Shown: positions 1 through 10,014 of the stretch, one piece after another | Layout: every line of letters begins with the position of its first letter | Numbering within the stretch: position 1 is the first letter of the stretch | Assembly (NCBI RefSeq): GCF_030408035.1 | Contig: NZ_JASDCF010000015.1 | Coordinates: 1 to 64,000, forward strand | Direction: 5' to 3' | DNA length: 64,000 nt | Source of the DNA: Psychrobacter sp. APC 3426 | Lineage (GTDB): Bacteria; Pseudomonadota; Gammaproteobacteria; Pseudomonadales; Moraxellaceae | The notes under the pieces: generated by a model | The model's database searches: none | Told to the model about the DNA's origin: nothing | Seen by the model: the letters and a program-made list of their open reading frames with translations, nothing else | Program-made: the position numbers and the translations under genes

Positions 1-89
1 CCATTCTTCTTGGTGTGTTTATCACGACAAAAAGGGCAGTTTTTTGATTCATGGCGTTGATTCCTTGCAAATATAGACAGTATATAGCG
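1..89 (-). mobile_element. possible 5' end of an IS1/IS1595-type zinc-ribbon transposase, cut by the window edge
   Basis: On the minus strand a frame is open from position 89 to the window edge and reads a CPFC motif followed by KHTKKNG, which resembles the N-terminal zinc ribbon (CPxC...NG) of InsA-type transposases. There is no ATG in this frame. An ATG with a good AAGGA site at position 52 opens a different frame, so the gene would need a frameshift or is degenerate. Only about 30 codons are visible, so this is a weak call; the match could be chance. Confidence 0.3.
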
Positions 90-484
90 TTAGACCCTAC
101 GCCAGCATGAATAATGTCCATTACACCTAAATAGATAGAAAATTACCCCATAAATTAAGAAACATTAGATTAAGGATTGATAAAAATAAAATCATAACTA
201 CTATTAGTTATCATCTGCATAAATTATATTCATGATTGTTGATCTCATTTTTTATTGGCTAGCTTCGCAAATAAATGTTTGATAAGTTTGCCAAAATTTC
301 AAAAGAAAACTTTAAGTTATGGCTGATATAGATACGTATAGTATCTTTACATGGTTATCAGCTCGCATTTGACAGCCTTGTGGCATACAATAGCCTGCAA
401 TTTGTGCTGGGTGCTTTATTTGATATAGACTCAGCTCAGCACATTGACAGTCAATCGAAGCCTCAGTCGACATAAGGAAATGTG
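90..484. other. AT-rich leader region upstream of the DUF3360 gene
   Basis: No coding sequence is recognisable here. The stretch probably holds the promoter of the downstream gene: TTGACA at 369-374 is followed 11 bases later by TACAAT at 386-391, an unusually short spacing, and a second TTGACA lies at 445-450. The Shine-Dalgarno AAGGA of the next gene is at 474-478. Confidence 0.4.
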
Positions 485-2011
485 ATGAGTAACACTCAGA
501 TCCCTTCTCCAGGGTCTAATCAACAACCATCAAATCCATCCAATTACGACAGCGAGCCACAAGGTAGCTACCTTGATTTACATAAGCCAAGCTCTAGCTT
601 TGATAGTCGTGACGCTTATCTAAACCATGAACTACAAATCATGCAGCCAAAACGCTGGCGCATGAACTTACCTTTCCGTGATTATCGTTTTGAGTATGAA
701 GATACCATTCCAGCGATGGCAGCGACAATCGGTAAAGTAGTGATGGTGGGCGCCATTGCGGCAACCTTTGCAGGACCGCTTGGTTTAAGCGATGCTTTTG
801 TCCTAGAAAACGTCCGTTATGAGCTATTAATCGTCGCGTTCTTTGTTATTTTATTCTCAGGCTTTCTGCTACCGACTGCCAACCTTGCTGGTACGCATGG
901 TCCACTGATTCCACTGATTCCTATCGTCGTTGCCGCCGGTGGTCACCCAATGGCCTTTGGTCTGCTCATTGGAGCCTTTGGTCTGCTGCTGGCTATTAGT
1001 AAAGGGGGTAGTCTGCTGGCAAACTTGACCAGTAAAGGCGTGTGCGGTGGGTTGCTGCTTTATTTGGGCTTTATTGGCACCATCTCACAAGTCAAAAATC
1101 TATTTGCTTGGGCAGAAGGCATTGGCATGGCGCATATCGCCTTTGTCGTGATTCTACTGACGATTATACTGTATGCCGTATTAGAGAATTTCCAAAAGCG
1201 TTGGCTCGCTGTGCCGCTTAGCTGCTTATTAGGTGGTGGTGTGGCATTTGCGATGGGTGCACCCTTTGCCTTTGAAACTGCACCTGGCTTGCCAAATATG
1301 AATCCGATGTATTGGTGGGGCGAAGATACGGGTTGGATGCTAGGCCTGCCAACGGTTGAGAGCTTCGTTGTGGTGCTACCTTTTGCAGTATTAGCCGTCG
1401 CCATGTGGTCACCAGACTTTTTAGGGCATCAAGTCTTCCAAAAAATCAGCTATCCAAAACGCACTGAGCGTGTGCTGATGGATATTGATGATACGATGAC
1501 CAGTGCCTCCATTCGTCAGGTGGCAGGCTCAGTATTGGGTGGTGCAAACTTTGCTTCATCATGGGGTACATATATTGTGCCAGCAGCGATTGCCAAGCGT
1601 CCTATTCCAGCAGGCGCGGTATTAACGGGATTGTTCTGTCTCATTGCAGGTATCTGGGGCTACCCGATGGATTTGGCTATTTGGGAGCCAGTGATGTGTG
1701 TGGCGCTGATTGTCGGCGTTTTTATTCCGCTACTTGAGGCAGGCATGGAGATGACGCGCGAAGGTAAAACCACGCAGTCTGCAGCGATTGTGGTATTTGC
1801 ATCGGCACTGGTGAATCCTGCGTTTGGTTGGTCGATTACCCTTGTGCTTGATAACTTGGGGCTGATTGGCTCTAAAGAGCGTAGTGCAAATCTCACCAAA
1901 ATGAGCCGCTGGATTATCCCTGTCGTCACTTTTGTGATATTGACTGGAGTAATGGCTATCGTAGGTATGTTGCCAGGTATCCCAGCACTATTACCAAATT
2001 TCCGTCACTAG
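485..2011 (+). CDS. DUF3360 family multi-pass inner-membrane protein (putative transporter)
   Basis: The 508-residue product has a polar N-terminus of about 65 residues followed by about a dozen hydrophobic segments, with Gly/Pro-rich stretches such as GTHGPLIPLIPI near residue 140. This is the pattern of the DUF3360 family, related in architecture to the xanthine/uracil and SulP permeases; the substrate is unknown. I chose the ATG at 485 over the GTG at 482 because AAGGA (474-478) sits six bases before the ATG. The gene is monocistronic, closed by a terminator at 2031. Family identification rests on recalled sequence similarity; the transport role is inference. Confidence 0.75.
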   Translation: MSNTQIPSPGSNQQPSNPSNYDSEPQGSYLDLHKPSSSFDSRDAYLNHELQIMQPKRWRMNLPFRDYRFEYEDTIPAMAATIGKVVMVGAIAATFAGPLGLSDAFVLENVRYELLIVAFFVILFSGFLLPTANLAGTHGPLIPLIPIVVAAGGHPMAFGLLIGAFGLLLAISKGGSLLANLTSKGVCGGLLLYLGFIGTISQVKNLFAWAEGIGMAHIAFVVILLTIILYAVLENFQKRWLAVPLSCLLGGGVAFAMGAPFAFETAPGLPNMNPMYWWGEDTGWMLGLPTVESFVVVLPFAVLAVAMWSPDFLGHQVFQKISYPKRTERVLMDIDDTMTSASIRQVAGSVLGGANFASSWGTYIVPAAIAKRPIPAGAVLTGLFCLIAGIWGYPMDLAIWEPVMCVALIVGVFIPLLEAGMEMTREGKTTQSAAIVVFASALVNPAFGWSITLVLDNLGLIGSKERSANLTKMSRWIIPVVTFVILTGVMAIVGMLPGIPALLPNFRH

Positions 2012-2030
2012 CATTTTTGAGTTCAATATA

Positions 2031-2058
2031 AAAAGTCAGCCTGGTGCTGGCTTTTTTT
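2031..2058 (+). terminator. intrinsic terminator after the DUF3360 gene
   Basis: A nine-pair stem (AAAGTCAGC with GCTGGCTTT, one G-T pair) with a five-base loop is followed by a run of seven T. Confidence 0.8.
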
Positions 2059-2150
2059 CTGTCTGACGTTACACTGATAGTTGCCTTGCAAAACTTTCGC
2101 TATCGCCCCATAAACAGCTATATATCAGTATCTTGAGAGCAATAAAATCT

Positions 2151-3995
2151 ATGGTTAACGTCTCAGAAACAAGCCCCGTCGACGATAAAAAAGCCCGTCT
2201 GAAGCATTTGATTCAGCGCCTGCCAAATTTGCCAGGTGTCTATAAAATGCTGGGTAAAAATGGTGATATTTTATATGTCGGCAAGGCAAAGTCGCTAAAG
2301 AGTCGCGTCAACAGCTACTTCGCTAAGACGATTGATCATCCAAAAACACGGGCATTGGTGGCACGGATACATAATATCGAGACCATTATTACTCGTAGTG
2401 AGACGGAGGCATTACTGCTCGAGCAAAACCTGATTAAAGAGTACCGTCCGCCTTATAACGTGCTACTACGTGATGATAAGTCCTACCTCTATGTGTTTAT
2501 TTCAGCGGACAAGCCTTATCCGAGATTGGCTTATGGTCGTGGCAAAGGCAATCATCAAAAAGGTCGCTTCTTTGGGCCTTTTCCCTCTGCTCACGCGGCA
2601 AAAGAGACATTAGTTTTGATGCAAAAAATGTTTCAGATGCGCCAATGTACCAATACCTTTTTCAAGCAACGTAAGCGCCCTTGTCTTGAGTATCAGATTA
2701 AGCGTTGCCGTGCGCCCTGTGTGGGCTTGGTGTCGCCAGAAGAATATGCAGAAGATGTGAATAATACCATTCGCTTTCTCAAAGGCGACTCTAGCGACAT
2801 TCATAATGCTTTGATTGAAAAAATGGAAGGCGCCGCCGAAGAGTTAGATTTCGAAAAGGCGGTTTTTTATCGTGACCAGCTGTCTATGCTCCGCGAAGTA
2901 CAAGCACGGCAAGCGGTTTATACCGTACAGGGCGAGGCCGATGTGATTGCGATAGCTAGTCAGGCAGGTATGACTTGTGTCAACGTATTGACGGTGCGCG
3001 GCGGGCGCGTACTTGGCGGCAAAAATTACTTCCCTGATGTTGATAGTAGCGAGCCGCTCGCTGATAATTTGTCAGCCTTTATTACCTCGTTTTATTTTCA
3101 GGTGACCGATGACTTGCCAGCAGAGATTATATTGAGTCATGAGCTACCTGATCAGGTTGCGGTGAGTGAAGCATTGGCCAGTCATTTTGGTAGCAAAGTC
3201 GTCATAAAAACCAATGTACGTGAACATCGTTCAGAATGGATGGACTTGGCAAAACTAAATACCAATAATGCGCTTAAGACTAAGCTGGGCGATTATTTAG
3301 AACTGCATTCGCGCTTTGGTGCACTCAAAGACGTGCTGGCCGATGTTACTGATAGAACCATCGACCGGATAGAATGTTTTGATATTTCCCATACCATGGG
3401 TGAGGCGACCATCGGTAGCTGTGTGGTCTTTGATCAAGGTGGTGCGCGCAGGCGAGATTACCGTCAGTATGCCATCCATGATATTCAAGGTGGTGATGAT
3501 TATGCTGCGATGAAACAAGTGCTGACGCGCCGTTATAAAAAGCAGCCGTTGCCTGATCTATTGCTTATTGATGGCGGTAAAGGTCAGCTGGGAATCGCCA
3601 AAGAGGTATTGACAGAGCTGGGCATTCTTAATGATACGTTGCTCATCAGTGTGGCAAAAGGTGAGGGACGCAAAGCCGGACTTGAAGTGTTGCACTTTAT
3701 CGATCATGAGCCGCTTGATTTGCCAATGGACAGCAAAGCATTACATTTATTGATGCACATTCGCGATGAGGCACATCGTTTTGCTATTACAGCGCACCGT
3801 AAGAAGCGTGATAAGCGCCGTTCATCGTCAGTGCTAGAGGTGATACCAGGGCTGGGTGAGAAGCGTCGTCGGGACTTGCTGAATCACTTTGGCGGTATGC
3901 AGCAGTTGCTTGGCGCCTCCCAACAAGAACTAGCAGGCGTGCAGGGAATTGGTCCGATATTGGCGAAAACGGTTTATAAGGTGCTGCATGAGTAA
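2151..3995 (+). CDS. uvrC: excinuclease ABC subunit C
   Basis: UvrC makes the two incisions on either side of a DNA lesion after UvrAB have loaded. The 614-residue product (E. coli UvrC is 610) has the GIY-YIG 3'-incision domain (GVY at 29-31, YVG at 42-44, then GKAKSLKSR), a UVR motif near residues 200-240 ([22 protein letters not shown]), the RNase H-like 5'-incision domain ([17 protein letters not shown]) and a C-terminal helix-hairpin-helix pair ([15 protein letters not shown]). An in-frame TTG at 2133 would add six residues but has no ribosome site, so the ATG at 2151 is preferred although its own site is weak. It stands alone and ends at a strong bidirectional terminator. Confidence 0.97.
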   Translation: MVNVSETSPVDDKKARLKHLIQRLPNLPGVYKMLGKNGDILYVGKAKSLKSRVNSYFAKTIDHPKTRALVARIHNIETIITRSETEALLLEQNLIKEYRPPYNVLLRDDKSYLYVFISADKPYPRLAYGRGKGNHQKGRFFGPFPSAHAAKETLVLMQKMFQMRQCTNTFFKQRKRPCLEYQIKRCRAPCVGLVSPEEYAEDVNNTIRFLKGDSSDIHNALIEKMEGAAEELDFEKAVFYRDQLSMLREVQARQAVYTVQGEADVIAIASQAGMTCVNVLTVRGGRVLGGKNYFPDVDSSEPLADNLSAFITSFYFQVTDDLPAEIILSHELPDQVAVSEALASHFGSKVVIKTNVREHRSEWMDLAKLNTNNALKTKLGDYLELHSRFGALKDVLADVTDRTIDRIECFDISHTMGEATIGSCVVFDQGGARRRDYRQYAIHDIQGGDDYAAMKQVLTRRYKKQPLPDLLLIDGGKGQLGIAKEVLTELGILNDTLLISVAKGEGRKAGLEVLHFIDHEPLDLPMDSKALHLLMHIRDEAHRFAITAHRKKRDKRRSSSVLEVIPGLGEKRRRDLLNHFGGMQQLLGASQQELAGVQGIGPILAKTVYKVLHE

Positions 3996-4032
3996 GTCGA
4001 TTGATATTTTCTAAATTCGGACTTATTGCCAT

Positions 4033-4077
4033 AAAAATGGGGCTGCTCTAGAATCGTCTAGAGCAGCCCCATTTTTT
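4033..4077. terminator. bidirectional terminator between uvrC and folA
   Basis: A perfect stem of about 20 pairs with an ATCG loop (4053-4056) has an A run on its left and a T run on its right, so it can end both uvrC (plus) and folA (minus). Confidence 0.92.
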
Positions 4078-4103
4078 AATATTTTTTGATGAATGAACAG
4101 TTA

Positions 4104-4676
4104 TTATTTATCAGATTTTTTCATATAAGTCACAAACCTAAAATCCAAATCACTCTTTTCATCGTGCATCTGCTCAGATTCTACAGATGTTTCAAAGTCG
4201 CTTGGCAGCTCAGGATAAAAGGCGTCGCCAGCAGGGATTTCGATATCGACATGGGTCAGCTCAATACGATCGGTGTACATGAGTGCGTCACTAAACACGC
4301 GCTCGCCACCAATCACCCAAATCGTATCAAGATGTGCACCGTGTGCGAGGCTGGCTGCTTGCGTTAAAGCATCATCTAAATTATGTACGACGTGAGCATT
4401 ATTTTTGCCTACTAGACCTTTTTGTTCAGCATAATCTAATTGGCTGCTGATAATAAAGCTCACGCGCTTTGGCAATGGTTTGCTACCCATAGACTCAAAG
4501 GTCTTACGACCCATAATGACGATACCTTGAATCGCATCACCATTTGCTTTGGTTGTCATTTTCTTAAAATGCTGCAAATCTGCTGAGATATGCCATGGCA
4601 GTTCATTATCTTTGCCAATACAGCGATTGCTACTGATAGCAGCGATTTGGGCAACTTCAGTATGGGCATAACTCAT
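4104..4676 (-). CDS. folA: dihydrofolate reductase
   Basis: It reduces dihydrofolate to tetrahydrofolate with NADPH, regenerating the cofactor that ThyA, encoded just upstream, oxidises. The 190 residues include the IGKDNELPWHISADLQHF signature, with the likely catalytic acid at Asp33, the MGRKTFES NADPH-binding motif and WVIGGERVF. It is somewhat longer than E. coli FolA (159), with small insertions rather than an extra domain. AAGGA lies nine bases before the ATG. It is the last gene of an lgt-thyA-folA run, 48 bases after thyA. Confidence 0.96.
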   Translation of the reverse strand: MSYAHTEVAQIAAISSNRCIGKDNELPWHISADLQHFKKMTTKANGDAIQGIVIMGRKTFESMGSKPLPKRVSFIISSQLDYAEQKGLVGKNNAHVVHNLDDALTQAASLAHGAHLDTIWVIGGERVFSDALMYTDRIELTHVDIEIPAGDAFYPELPSDFETSVESEQMHDEKSDLDFRFVTYMKKSDK

Positions 4677-4724
4677 AATATATCCTTATTATTCTCAACA
4701 GAAAATGACGTAAAAAACAGATTT

Positions 4725-5600
4725 TTATACCGCTACTTTTGCTTTAATAGCCGGATGCGACTCATAACCATTTACGCTAATATCTTCGTATTGAAAAGCA
4801 AAGATATCATTAACCTCAGGGTTAAGCGTTAAGGTTGGTAGCGTATAAAGCTCGCGTGTCAGTTGCAGCTCGACTTGCTCACGGTGGTTTTGATAAATGT
4901 GACAATCGCCACCCGTCCAGATAAACTCACCAACCTCTAGTCCGCAAACTTGCGCAATCATATGGGTCAACAGTGCATAACTGGCAATATTAAAAGGCAC
5001 ACCTAAAAATAAATCTGCTGAGCGTTGATAGAGCTGGCAGGACAGCTTGTTGTCCGCGACAAAGAACTGAAACAGCGTGTGGCAAGGGGGAAGGGCAACT
5101 TGCTCCGCTTCACCTGGGTTCCAACCGGAGACGATGAGACGTCGTGAATTAGGGTTGGTCTTTATTTGCTCGACGACTTGGGTAATTTGATCGACACCAT
5201 CGTTATTATAGCGACCATCTTCGCTCTTAGTGGCACCATAGTTACGCCACTGATGACCATAAACGGGTCCTAAATCACCAGCAGGACGATTGAAGCGCGC
5301 CGTCTGCTCAGCGGTTGCCCATTCATTCCAAATACGCACACCATTCTCTTGCAGATAATCGACATGGGTACTACCGCTTAAAAACCATAATAGCTCATAG
5401 ACAATCGATTTGAAGTGAACTTTCTTAGTGGTTAATAGTGGGAATCCTGACGCTAAGTCAAAACGTAGTTGTGCCCCGAAGTGGCTTAGTGTACCCGTAC
5501 CAGTGCGATCACCTTTTTCAGTACCTTCACTCATAACGTGACGCAGCAAATCCAAGTAGGCTTGCTCGTTTTTACTCTGTTTGTTATTGCTAGTAGTCAT
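4725..5600 (-). CDS. thyA: thymidylate synthase
   Basis: It methylates dUMP to dTMP using methylenetetrahydrofolate, producing the dihydrofolate that FolA recycles. The 291 residues carry the dUMP-binding [10 protein letters not shown] loop, the catalytic Cys173 in [12 protein letters not shown], and the [11 protein letters not shown] and GGDCHIY motifs. A purine-rich AAAAGAG site precedes the ATG. It sits 75 bases downstream of lgt, the common lgt-thyA-folA order of gammaproteobacteria. Confidence 0.97.
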   Translation of the reverse strand: MTTSNNKQSKNEQAYLDLLRHVMSEGTEKGDRTGTGTLSHFGAQLRFDLASGFPLLTTKKVHFKSIVYELLWFLSGSTHVDYLQENGVRIWNEWATAEQTARFNRPAGDLGPVYGHQWRNYGATKSEDGRYNNDGVDQITQVVEQIKTNPNSRRLIVSGWNPGEAEQVALPPCHTLFQFFVADNKLSCQLYQRSADLFLGVPFNIASYALLTHMIAQVCGLEVGEFIWTGGDCHIYQNHREQVELQLTRELYTLPTLTLNPEVNDIFAFQYEDISVNGYESHPAIKAKVAV

Positions 5601-5675
5601 AAAGTTACTCTTTTACGCTGTTAAAACGTATTTTAATATCGCTCTTAACATATAGTGCTTTATACAAGATGGTGC

Positions 5676-6560
5676 CTAATAAGCCGCTTGCTTACCCCAG
5701 TCATAAATACCGCGTTTGTAAGCATAAACCAGCATGATAAAGCCTGCGATAATCATCGGGGCGCTTAATAGTTGCCCTTTCGTCATCCACCCCAATAAGA
5801 TAAACCCTTGGTCAGCGTCTGGCTGACGGAAGAACTCAATGATAAATCGGCTAATACCATAACCTAATAAGAATATTGCTGAGGCCGCCATACGTGGACG
5901 TGGCTTTGAGGAATACCACCACAAAAAGATGAATAACAGCAAACCTTCAGCAAGCGCTTCATATAGCTGTGATGGGTGACGTGGCAATAAATACTGCCCA
6001 TTCACTTCTAGCATCAATTCCTGCAGTTCTGGGTTGGTCTGCAATTGTTGCATATCAAAAGCAGCGGCTTGCGGGAAGTAATTCAACCAATTATAACCGC
6101 CGTCAGAGACGCGCCCCCATAGCTCGCCATTGATATAGTTGCCGATGCGGCCGAACAATAGGCCGGTCGGTACACAAGGAACGATAAAGTCAAAAACTTG
6201 GAACGCTGTTTTTTTGTATTTACGAGCAAAAAACCACATGCCAAGCATCACGCCAAGGAAGCCACCATGGAACGACATGCCGCCTTCCCAAACCTTGAGA
6301 AGGTAGGCTGGGTTTTGTAGCAACTCACCGAATTGATAAAACAACACGTAGCCGATACGACCGCCCAGAATAACACCAAGCGCCCCATAAAAAACCAAGT
6401 CTGACACCATATCAGTGGTCCAGTTGTCGCGTTTGCTACTGCGATACCAAGCGAGACCAAAAGCGGCAGCAAATGCTAATAAATACATTAAGCCGTACCA
6501 ATGTACTTCTACAGGACCCAAAGATAGCGCGACGGGGTCATATTGCGGATGAATCATCAT
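5676..6560 (-). CDS. lgt: phosphatidylglycerol--prolipoprotein diacylglyceryl transferase
   Basis: This inner-membrane enzyme adds diacylglycerol to the lipobox cysteine of prolipoproteins, the first step of lipoprotein maturation; Lnt at 48.0 kb does the last. About seven membrane segments are visible together with the Lgt signatures WEGGMSFHGGFLG and FGRIGNYINGELWGR and the HPSQLYEA motif. The frame is open further upstream to 6680, but similarity to the family begins at the ATG-ATG pair at 6560/6557 (MMIHPQYDP), so I start there, giving 294 residues. No Shine-Dalgarno is visible before it. First gene of lgt-thyA-folA. Confidence 0.93.
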   Translation of the reverse strand: MMIHPQYDPVALSLGPVEVHWYGLMYLLAFAAAFGLAWYRSSKRDNWTTDMVSDLVFYGALGVILGGRIGYVLFYQFGELLQNPAYLLKVWEGGMSFHGGFLGVMLGMWFFARKYKKTAFQVFDFIVPCVPTGLLFGRIGNYINGELWGRVSDGGYNWLNYFPQAAAFDMQQLQTNPELQELMLEVNGQYLLPRHPSQLYEALAEGLLLFIFLWWYSSKPRPRMAASAIFLLGYGISRFIIEFFRQPDADQGFILLGWMTKGQLLSAPMIIAGFIMLVYAYKRGIYDWGKQAAY

Positions 6561-6863
6561 AAGGACATCATTATTATTGATAATAGAATGTGGGTCATAA
6601 TAGCAAAAATAGCTTGTTAGGCATACCAAATTACTATTAGGCGAATGCCATCGTAACAACTTATCTTCGACTGGTAACATCTAGAAAGAAAGACAGAAAA
6701 CCGCTAAGATATAAAAAAGCACCTTAAGAAAAGCACTTTAAGAAGTAATGATTAGCATAATGACCATAATAAATATAGCGCCATGTTTGATAAAGCGTCA
6801 GAGAGCGTGAGCTTGCGCTAATGAAACGTATTAATGGATTAAACGTACTTTTAAGGAATGATT

Positions 6864-8501
6864 ATGCAAGCTGATTTGTCCAAAGTGGCCATAGTACCTA
6901 AGTCAATTGCTAAGACACGGTTGATGCCGCTGAGTTTACTTGGCCTAGCGGCTTTAAGTCTGACTCCTGCTCAGGCAGTCAATAGCAGTATTGAGCAAGT
7001 CACTATCTATCAGGGTTTGGCCAGTGTCACCCGTGCGTTGCCAACCAACGGCAGTGGAGAGCAGACACTGATATTCTCCTGCCTGTCCCCTTATATTGAT
7101 AAAGACAGTTTGAGTGTACAAGCGGCCAATGGCGTTAATGTTGGCGAAGTCAGTATCGAGACCTTAAGCGGTGAGCAAGCCGCGCAGTGTCAGTATCAAG
7201 GTGACACTAAGGTGCAGACGCAGCAAAATACCTTAGCCGACATTACCGCTGAACTAGAGGCTGCGAATTTGGCAAAAGCCTACTTGCAAAATCTGACCAA
7301 AGTCACGCAAATCAGTACAGATGGTACATTAGCGAATAATGCGCGCGATTTAGAGACGCAAGCGGCGAGTATTAATAAGCGCATCCTAGATATTCAGCAG
7401 CGCCAAGCTCGCGCGCAAGATGCGCTTAATCAGCTGATGGTAGGCAGTGCAACCTCAACATATAATAGCGTGACGCAAGTCAGTGTCCGTACTGCTAGCC
7501 GCACGCCAAGCTCGGTTAAGCTACATTATCAAGTGCGCGGTGCTGGTTGGCAGCCAACTTATCAAGCGCATCTAAATACCACGACTGAGCAGCTAAATAT
7601 CACTGCATCGGCTATCATCGCCCAACAAACAGGGGAGAATTGGCTAAACGTCCCTTTAACTTTGAGCTCAGTGAATCCCAATCAAAACACCACTGGTCGG
7701 CTGCCCACTGTAGAGCGTCTCTCATTGTATGAAGAGGATGAAGGTAGACGCTCTAAATTTGCAGCACCAGCCATGATGGATGTGGAAGCGACTCCCATTG
7801 TCGTTTCTGCAAGAGATAGCTATGGCGGGATATCGGCACCAGATATGGCACCGCTGCCAAGCTTTACGGTTAGTAGTCAAAATAAAAACGGCATCACTGA
7901 ATATAAACTACCGCAGCGAGTCAGCATTCCAAGCGATGGTAGGCATGTACGTACGGTCATTGATGAGCAATCTGGTAGTAGTAAGCTTTGGATTCGTAGT
8001 ACACCTAGTGTCGAAGCCGCTGGCTATTGGTACGCATCTGCGCCATTCTTGACCCCTGCTTGGGTTGATGGTTCGCTACAGCTATATCGCGATGACAATT
8101 ATATTGGTCAGTCACGATACAGTTATCAGACCCTAAAAGAGCAGGGTATTGGTTTTGGCATTGACCCTAATACGATTGTAAGGCAGATAGCTGATGAAGA
8201 TAAACAAGGGGATAGGGGCGCGTTTAATCGCATGCAAACGCTGACGAAAACCCAAGCTTATCAATTCACCAATCAACACAATCGTAATATACGCTTGCAA
8301 GTATTGGGTAGCGAGCCTGTCAGCCGTGATGACAACCTTAAAGTGACCATTACCCATACGCCGCCAGTGACTGAGCGCGACTGGAATGACAATAAAGGCA
8401 TGGTGGCATGGGAGTTTGATTTGCCAAGCAAACAATCGAAAGTCATACAGTCCACCTCTCAGGTGAGCTATCCTGCTAGTAAAAAACTGGCAATTAATTA
8501 G
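6864..8501 (+). CDS. secreted DUF4139 (DUF4140-DUF4139) family protein
   Basis: The product of 545 residues begins with a signal peptide (hydrophobic LMPLSLLGLAALSL, then TPAQA before VNSS). The mature part follows the mucoidy-inhibitor-like DUF4140/DUF4139 architecture: an N-terminal beta domain (SIEQVTIYQGLASVTRALP), a coiled-coil middle at about residues 110-190, and a long beta-rich C-terminal half with the typical WQPTYQAHL and GENWLNVPLTLSS stretches. Function is unknown. The ATG at 6864 has AAGGA six bases upstream; the ATG at 6858 directly abuts that site and is less likely. It is followed after 15 bases by an NRDE gene, probably in one transcript. Confidence 0.8.
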   Translation: MQADLSKVAIVPKSIAKTRLMPLSLLGLAALSLTPAQAVNSSIEQVTIYQGLASVTRALPTNGSGEQTLIFSCLSPYIDKDSLSVQAANGVNVGEVSIETLSGEQAAQCQYQGDTKVQTQQNTLADITAELEAANLAKAYLQNLTKVTQISTDGTLANNARDLETQAASINKRILDIQQRQARAQDALNQLMVGSATSTYNSVTQVSVRTASRTPSSVKLHYQVRGAGWQPTYQAHLNTTTEQLNITASAIIAQQTGENWLNVPLTLSSVNPNQNTTGRLPTVERLSLYEEDEGRRSKFAAPAMMDVEATPIVVSARDSYGGISAPDMAPLPSFTVSSQNKNGITEYKLPQRVSIPSDGRHVRTVIDEQSGSSKLWIRSTPSVEAAGYWYASAPFLTPAWVDGSLQLYRDDNYIGQSRYSYQTLKEQGIGFGIDPNTIVRQIADEDKQGDRGAFNRMQTLTKTQAYQFTNQHNRNIRLQVLGSEPVSRDDNLKVTITHTPPVTERDWNDNKGMVAWEFDLPSKQSKVIQSTSQVSYPASKKLAIN

Positions 8502-8516
8502 ATAAAAAGGAGTCTT

Positions 8517-9344
8517 ATGTGTATCGTCGCCATCGCTTGGCAACTATTTGATGAGCTGCCACTGGTGTTGTTATCAAACCGTGATGAGTTTTTGCAGCGT
8601 CCAACCGAGCCTTTGCACCAGTGGGCGGACATGCCCATTTATGCTGGACGTGATAGCCAAAGTGGCGGCACCTGGTTGGGTATACATCAAGAGCTGCATT
8701 CGGATTTTCATCAGCAAAACGGACGCTGGGCGGCAGTATTGAACTTTCGCGATGGTGTGCTGGCAAGACCTGATGAGCGCTCACGCGGCGAGTTGGTCAC
8801 GGGTTTTTTGACCAGTGAGTTAAGTCCGATGGCATTTGCACGGCAGATTGGCTTGCAAGACTATGCTGGGTTTAACTTGATTATTGGTGATAGCCAGCAA
8901 GCGGTCATGGTCAATAATCGCGGTCATGCACCCACGCCGTTATATGCAGGATTGCATGTCATCTCTAATGGTCAGCCTGAGGACTGTTGGTTTAAAACTG
9001 AAAAACTGCGCGGTCGGCTACGTCAAGAAGTACTACCGCTGATTGCAGAAAACACCTCGCCTGAGTACTGGCAGCAGGCTGCTTTTACTGTACTGTCAGA
9101 CAATACGCAAGCGCCAGCAGATAGGTTACCTGATACAGGCATGACCACTGAGATAGAGCAAACGCTGTCTTCCGTTTATATCAAGCCTATTGCTTTTGGT
9201 AATATGACAGATAATGTACCTACTTATGGGACGCGCACACAAAGTATCTTAATGCTGCACAAAGATAAGGATAGTGATAAGGGGTCAGCTATCACGGCCG
9301 AAATTATCAGCCGAGAATTTGATACTCGTTCATCACAAACTTAA
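8517..9344 (+). CDS. NRDE/TANGO2 family protein
   Basis: The 275-residue product starts MCIVAIAW and has the family-defining SNRDEF motif at about residues 20-25, then GGTWLGI and the NHAP-like YAGFNLIIGD region. NRDE proteins have an N-terminal-nucleophile hydrolase-like fold in which the second residue, Cys2, is in the nucleophile position; the human relative TANGO2 has been linked to heme and lipid metabolism, but the bacterial function is not settled. AAAAGGAG lies just before the ATG. It is cotranscribed with the upstream DUF4139 gene by position. Confidence 0.85.
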   Translation: MCIVAIAWQLFDELPLVLLSNRDEFLQRPTEPLHQWADMPIYAGRDSQSGGTWLGIHQELHSDFHQQNGRWAAVLNFRDGVLARPDERSRGELVTGFLTSELSPMAFARQIGLQDYAGFNLIIGDSQQAVMVNNRGHAPTPLYAGLHVISNGQPEDCWFKTEKLRGRLRQEVLPLIAENTSPEYWQQAAFTVLSDNTQAPADRLPDTGMTTEIEQTLSSVYIKPIAFGNMTDNVPTYGTRTQSILMLHKDKDSDKGSAITAEIISREFDTRSSQT

Positions 9345-9410
9345 AACTCAAAGCCATCCTAGACGTTCTCTATTTTAGCGGCTCCTTATCTCAAATACTT
9401 TCTATAAAAA

Positions 9411-9467
9411 CACCCAAAAAAATCCCCACGATAACGTCTAAAAATGTAGATGTCATCGTGGGGATTT
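9411..9467 (-). terminator. intrinsic terminator of rppH
   Basis: A long stem (AAATCCCCACGAT pairing with ATCGTGGGGATTT, extended past one mismatch) lies between the convergent NRDE and rppH genes. The A run at 9415-9422 gives the T tract on the minus strand, so it primarily ends rppH; the plus side lacks a T run. Confidence 0.85.
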
Positions 9468-9495
9468 ATGTTTATGGTACGAATAGAGAAAATGA

Positions 9496-10014
9496 TTACA
9501 CCAACAAATGATTGTCTTGTTCAGGAATAATCAGCTCTTGTTTTAGGGGTAGTTCGCGCACCAGTTCTTGTAAGGCGCGACGATATACTCCGCGTTTAAA
9601 GTGAATCACTTGTCCGAGTGGATACCAATAACTGACCCATTGCCAATGGTCAAACTCTGGTTTGCCCTCATCAAAGCGGATATGTTGGGTATTCGGCTCA
9701 TCTAAGCGTAGCAAAAACCATTTTTGTTTTTGCCCAATACACAAAGGGTGTTGTCCATGACGCACATAGCGTTTTGGCAGACGATAACGCAACCAATCTT
9801 GCGTCACTGCCAATAAGTCTACATGACGCGGATGCAAGCCGACCTCTTCCCAGAGCTCGCGATACATCGCATCCATCGGCGTCTCCCCGCGGTCGATACC
9901 GCCTTGTGGGAACTGCCAAGCGTTGTGACCAATACGTTTTGCCCACAGAACTTGCCCTTGTGTATTTGCCAAGATGATGCCGACATTGGCGCGAAAGCCG
10001 TCTGCATCTATCAT
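9496..10014 (-). CDS. rppH: RNA pyrophosphohydrolase (Nudix)
   Basis: RppH removes pyrophosphate from the 5' end of triphosphorylated RNAs, triggering RNase E decay. The 172 residues open with [15 protein letters not shown], typical of RppH, and contain the complete Nudix box at 38-60 (GGIDRGET...REL.EEVGL) and the downstream KQKWFLLRL and [12 protein letters not shown] motifs. AAAGG stands seven bases before the ATG. It is monocistronic, followed by its own terminator. Confidence 0.95.
   Translation of the reverse strand: MIDADGFRANVGIILANTQGQVLWAKRIGHNAWQFPQGGIDRGETPMDAMYRELWEEVGLHPRHVDLLAVTQDWLRYRLPKRYVRHGQHPLCIGQKQKWFLLRLDEPNTQHIRFDEGKPEFDHWQWVSYWYPLGQVIHFKRGVYRRALQELVRELPLKQELIIPEQDNHLLV

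Noticed and set aside
1060-1404. Long antisense frames inside conserved genes (for example within the DUF3360 gene, uvrC, rho and rapA)
   Set aside because: They lie opposite well-supported genes, have no ribosome sites or recognisable domains, and follow from codon bias of the sense strand.
6561-6680. 40-residue N-terminal extension of Lgt
   Set aside because: The extra residues are not like Lgt proteins, which begin close to the MMIHPQYDP stretch.
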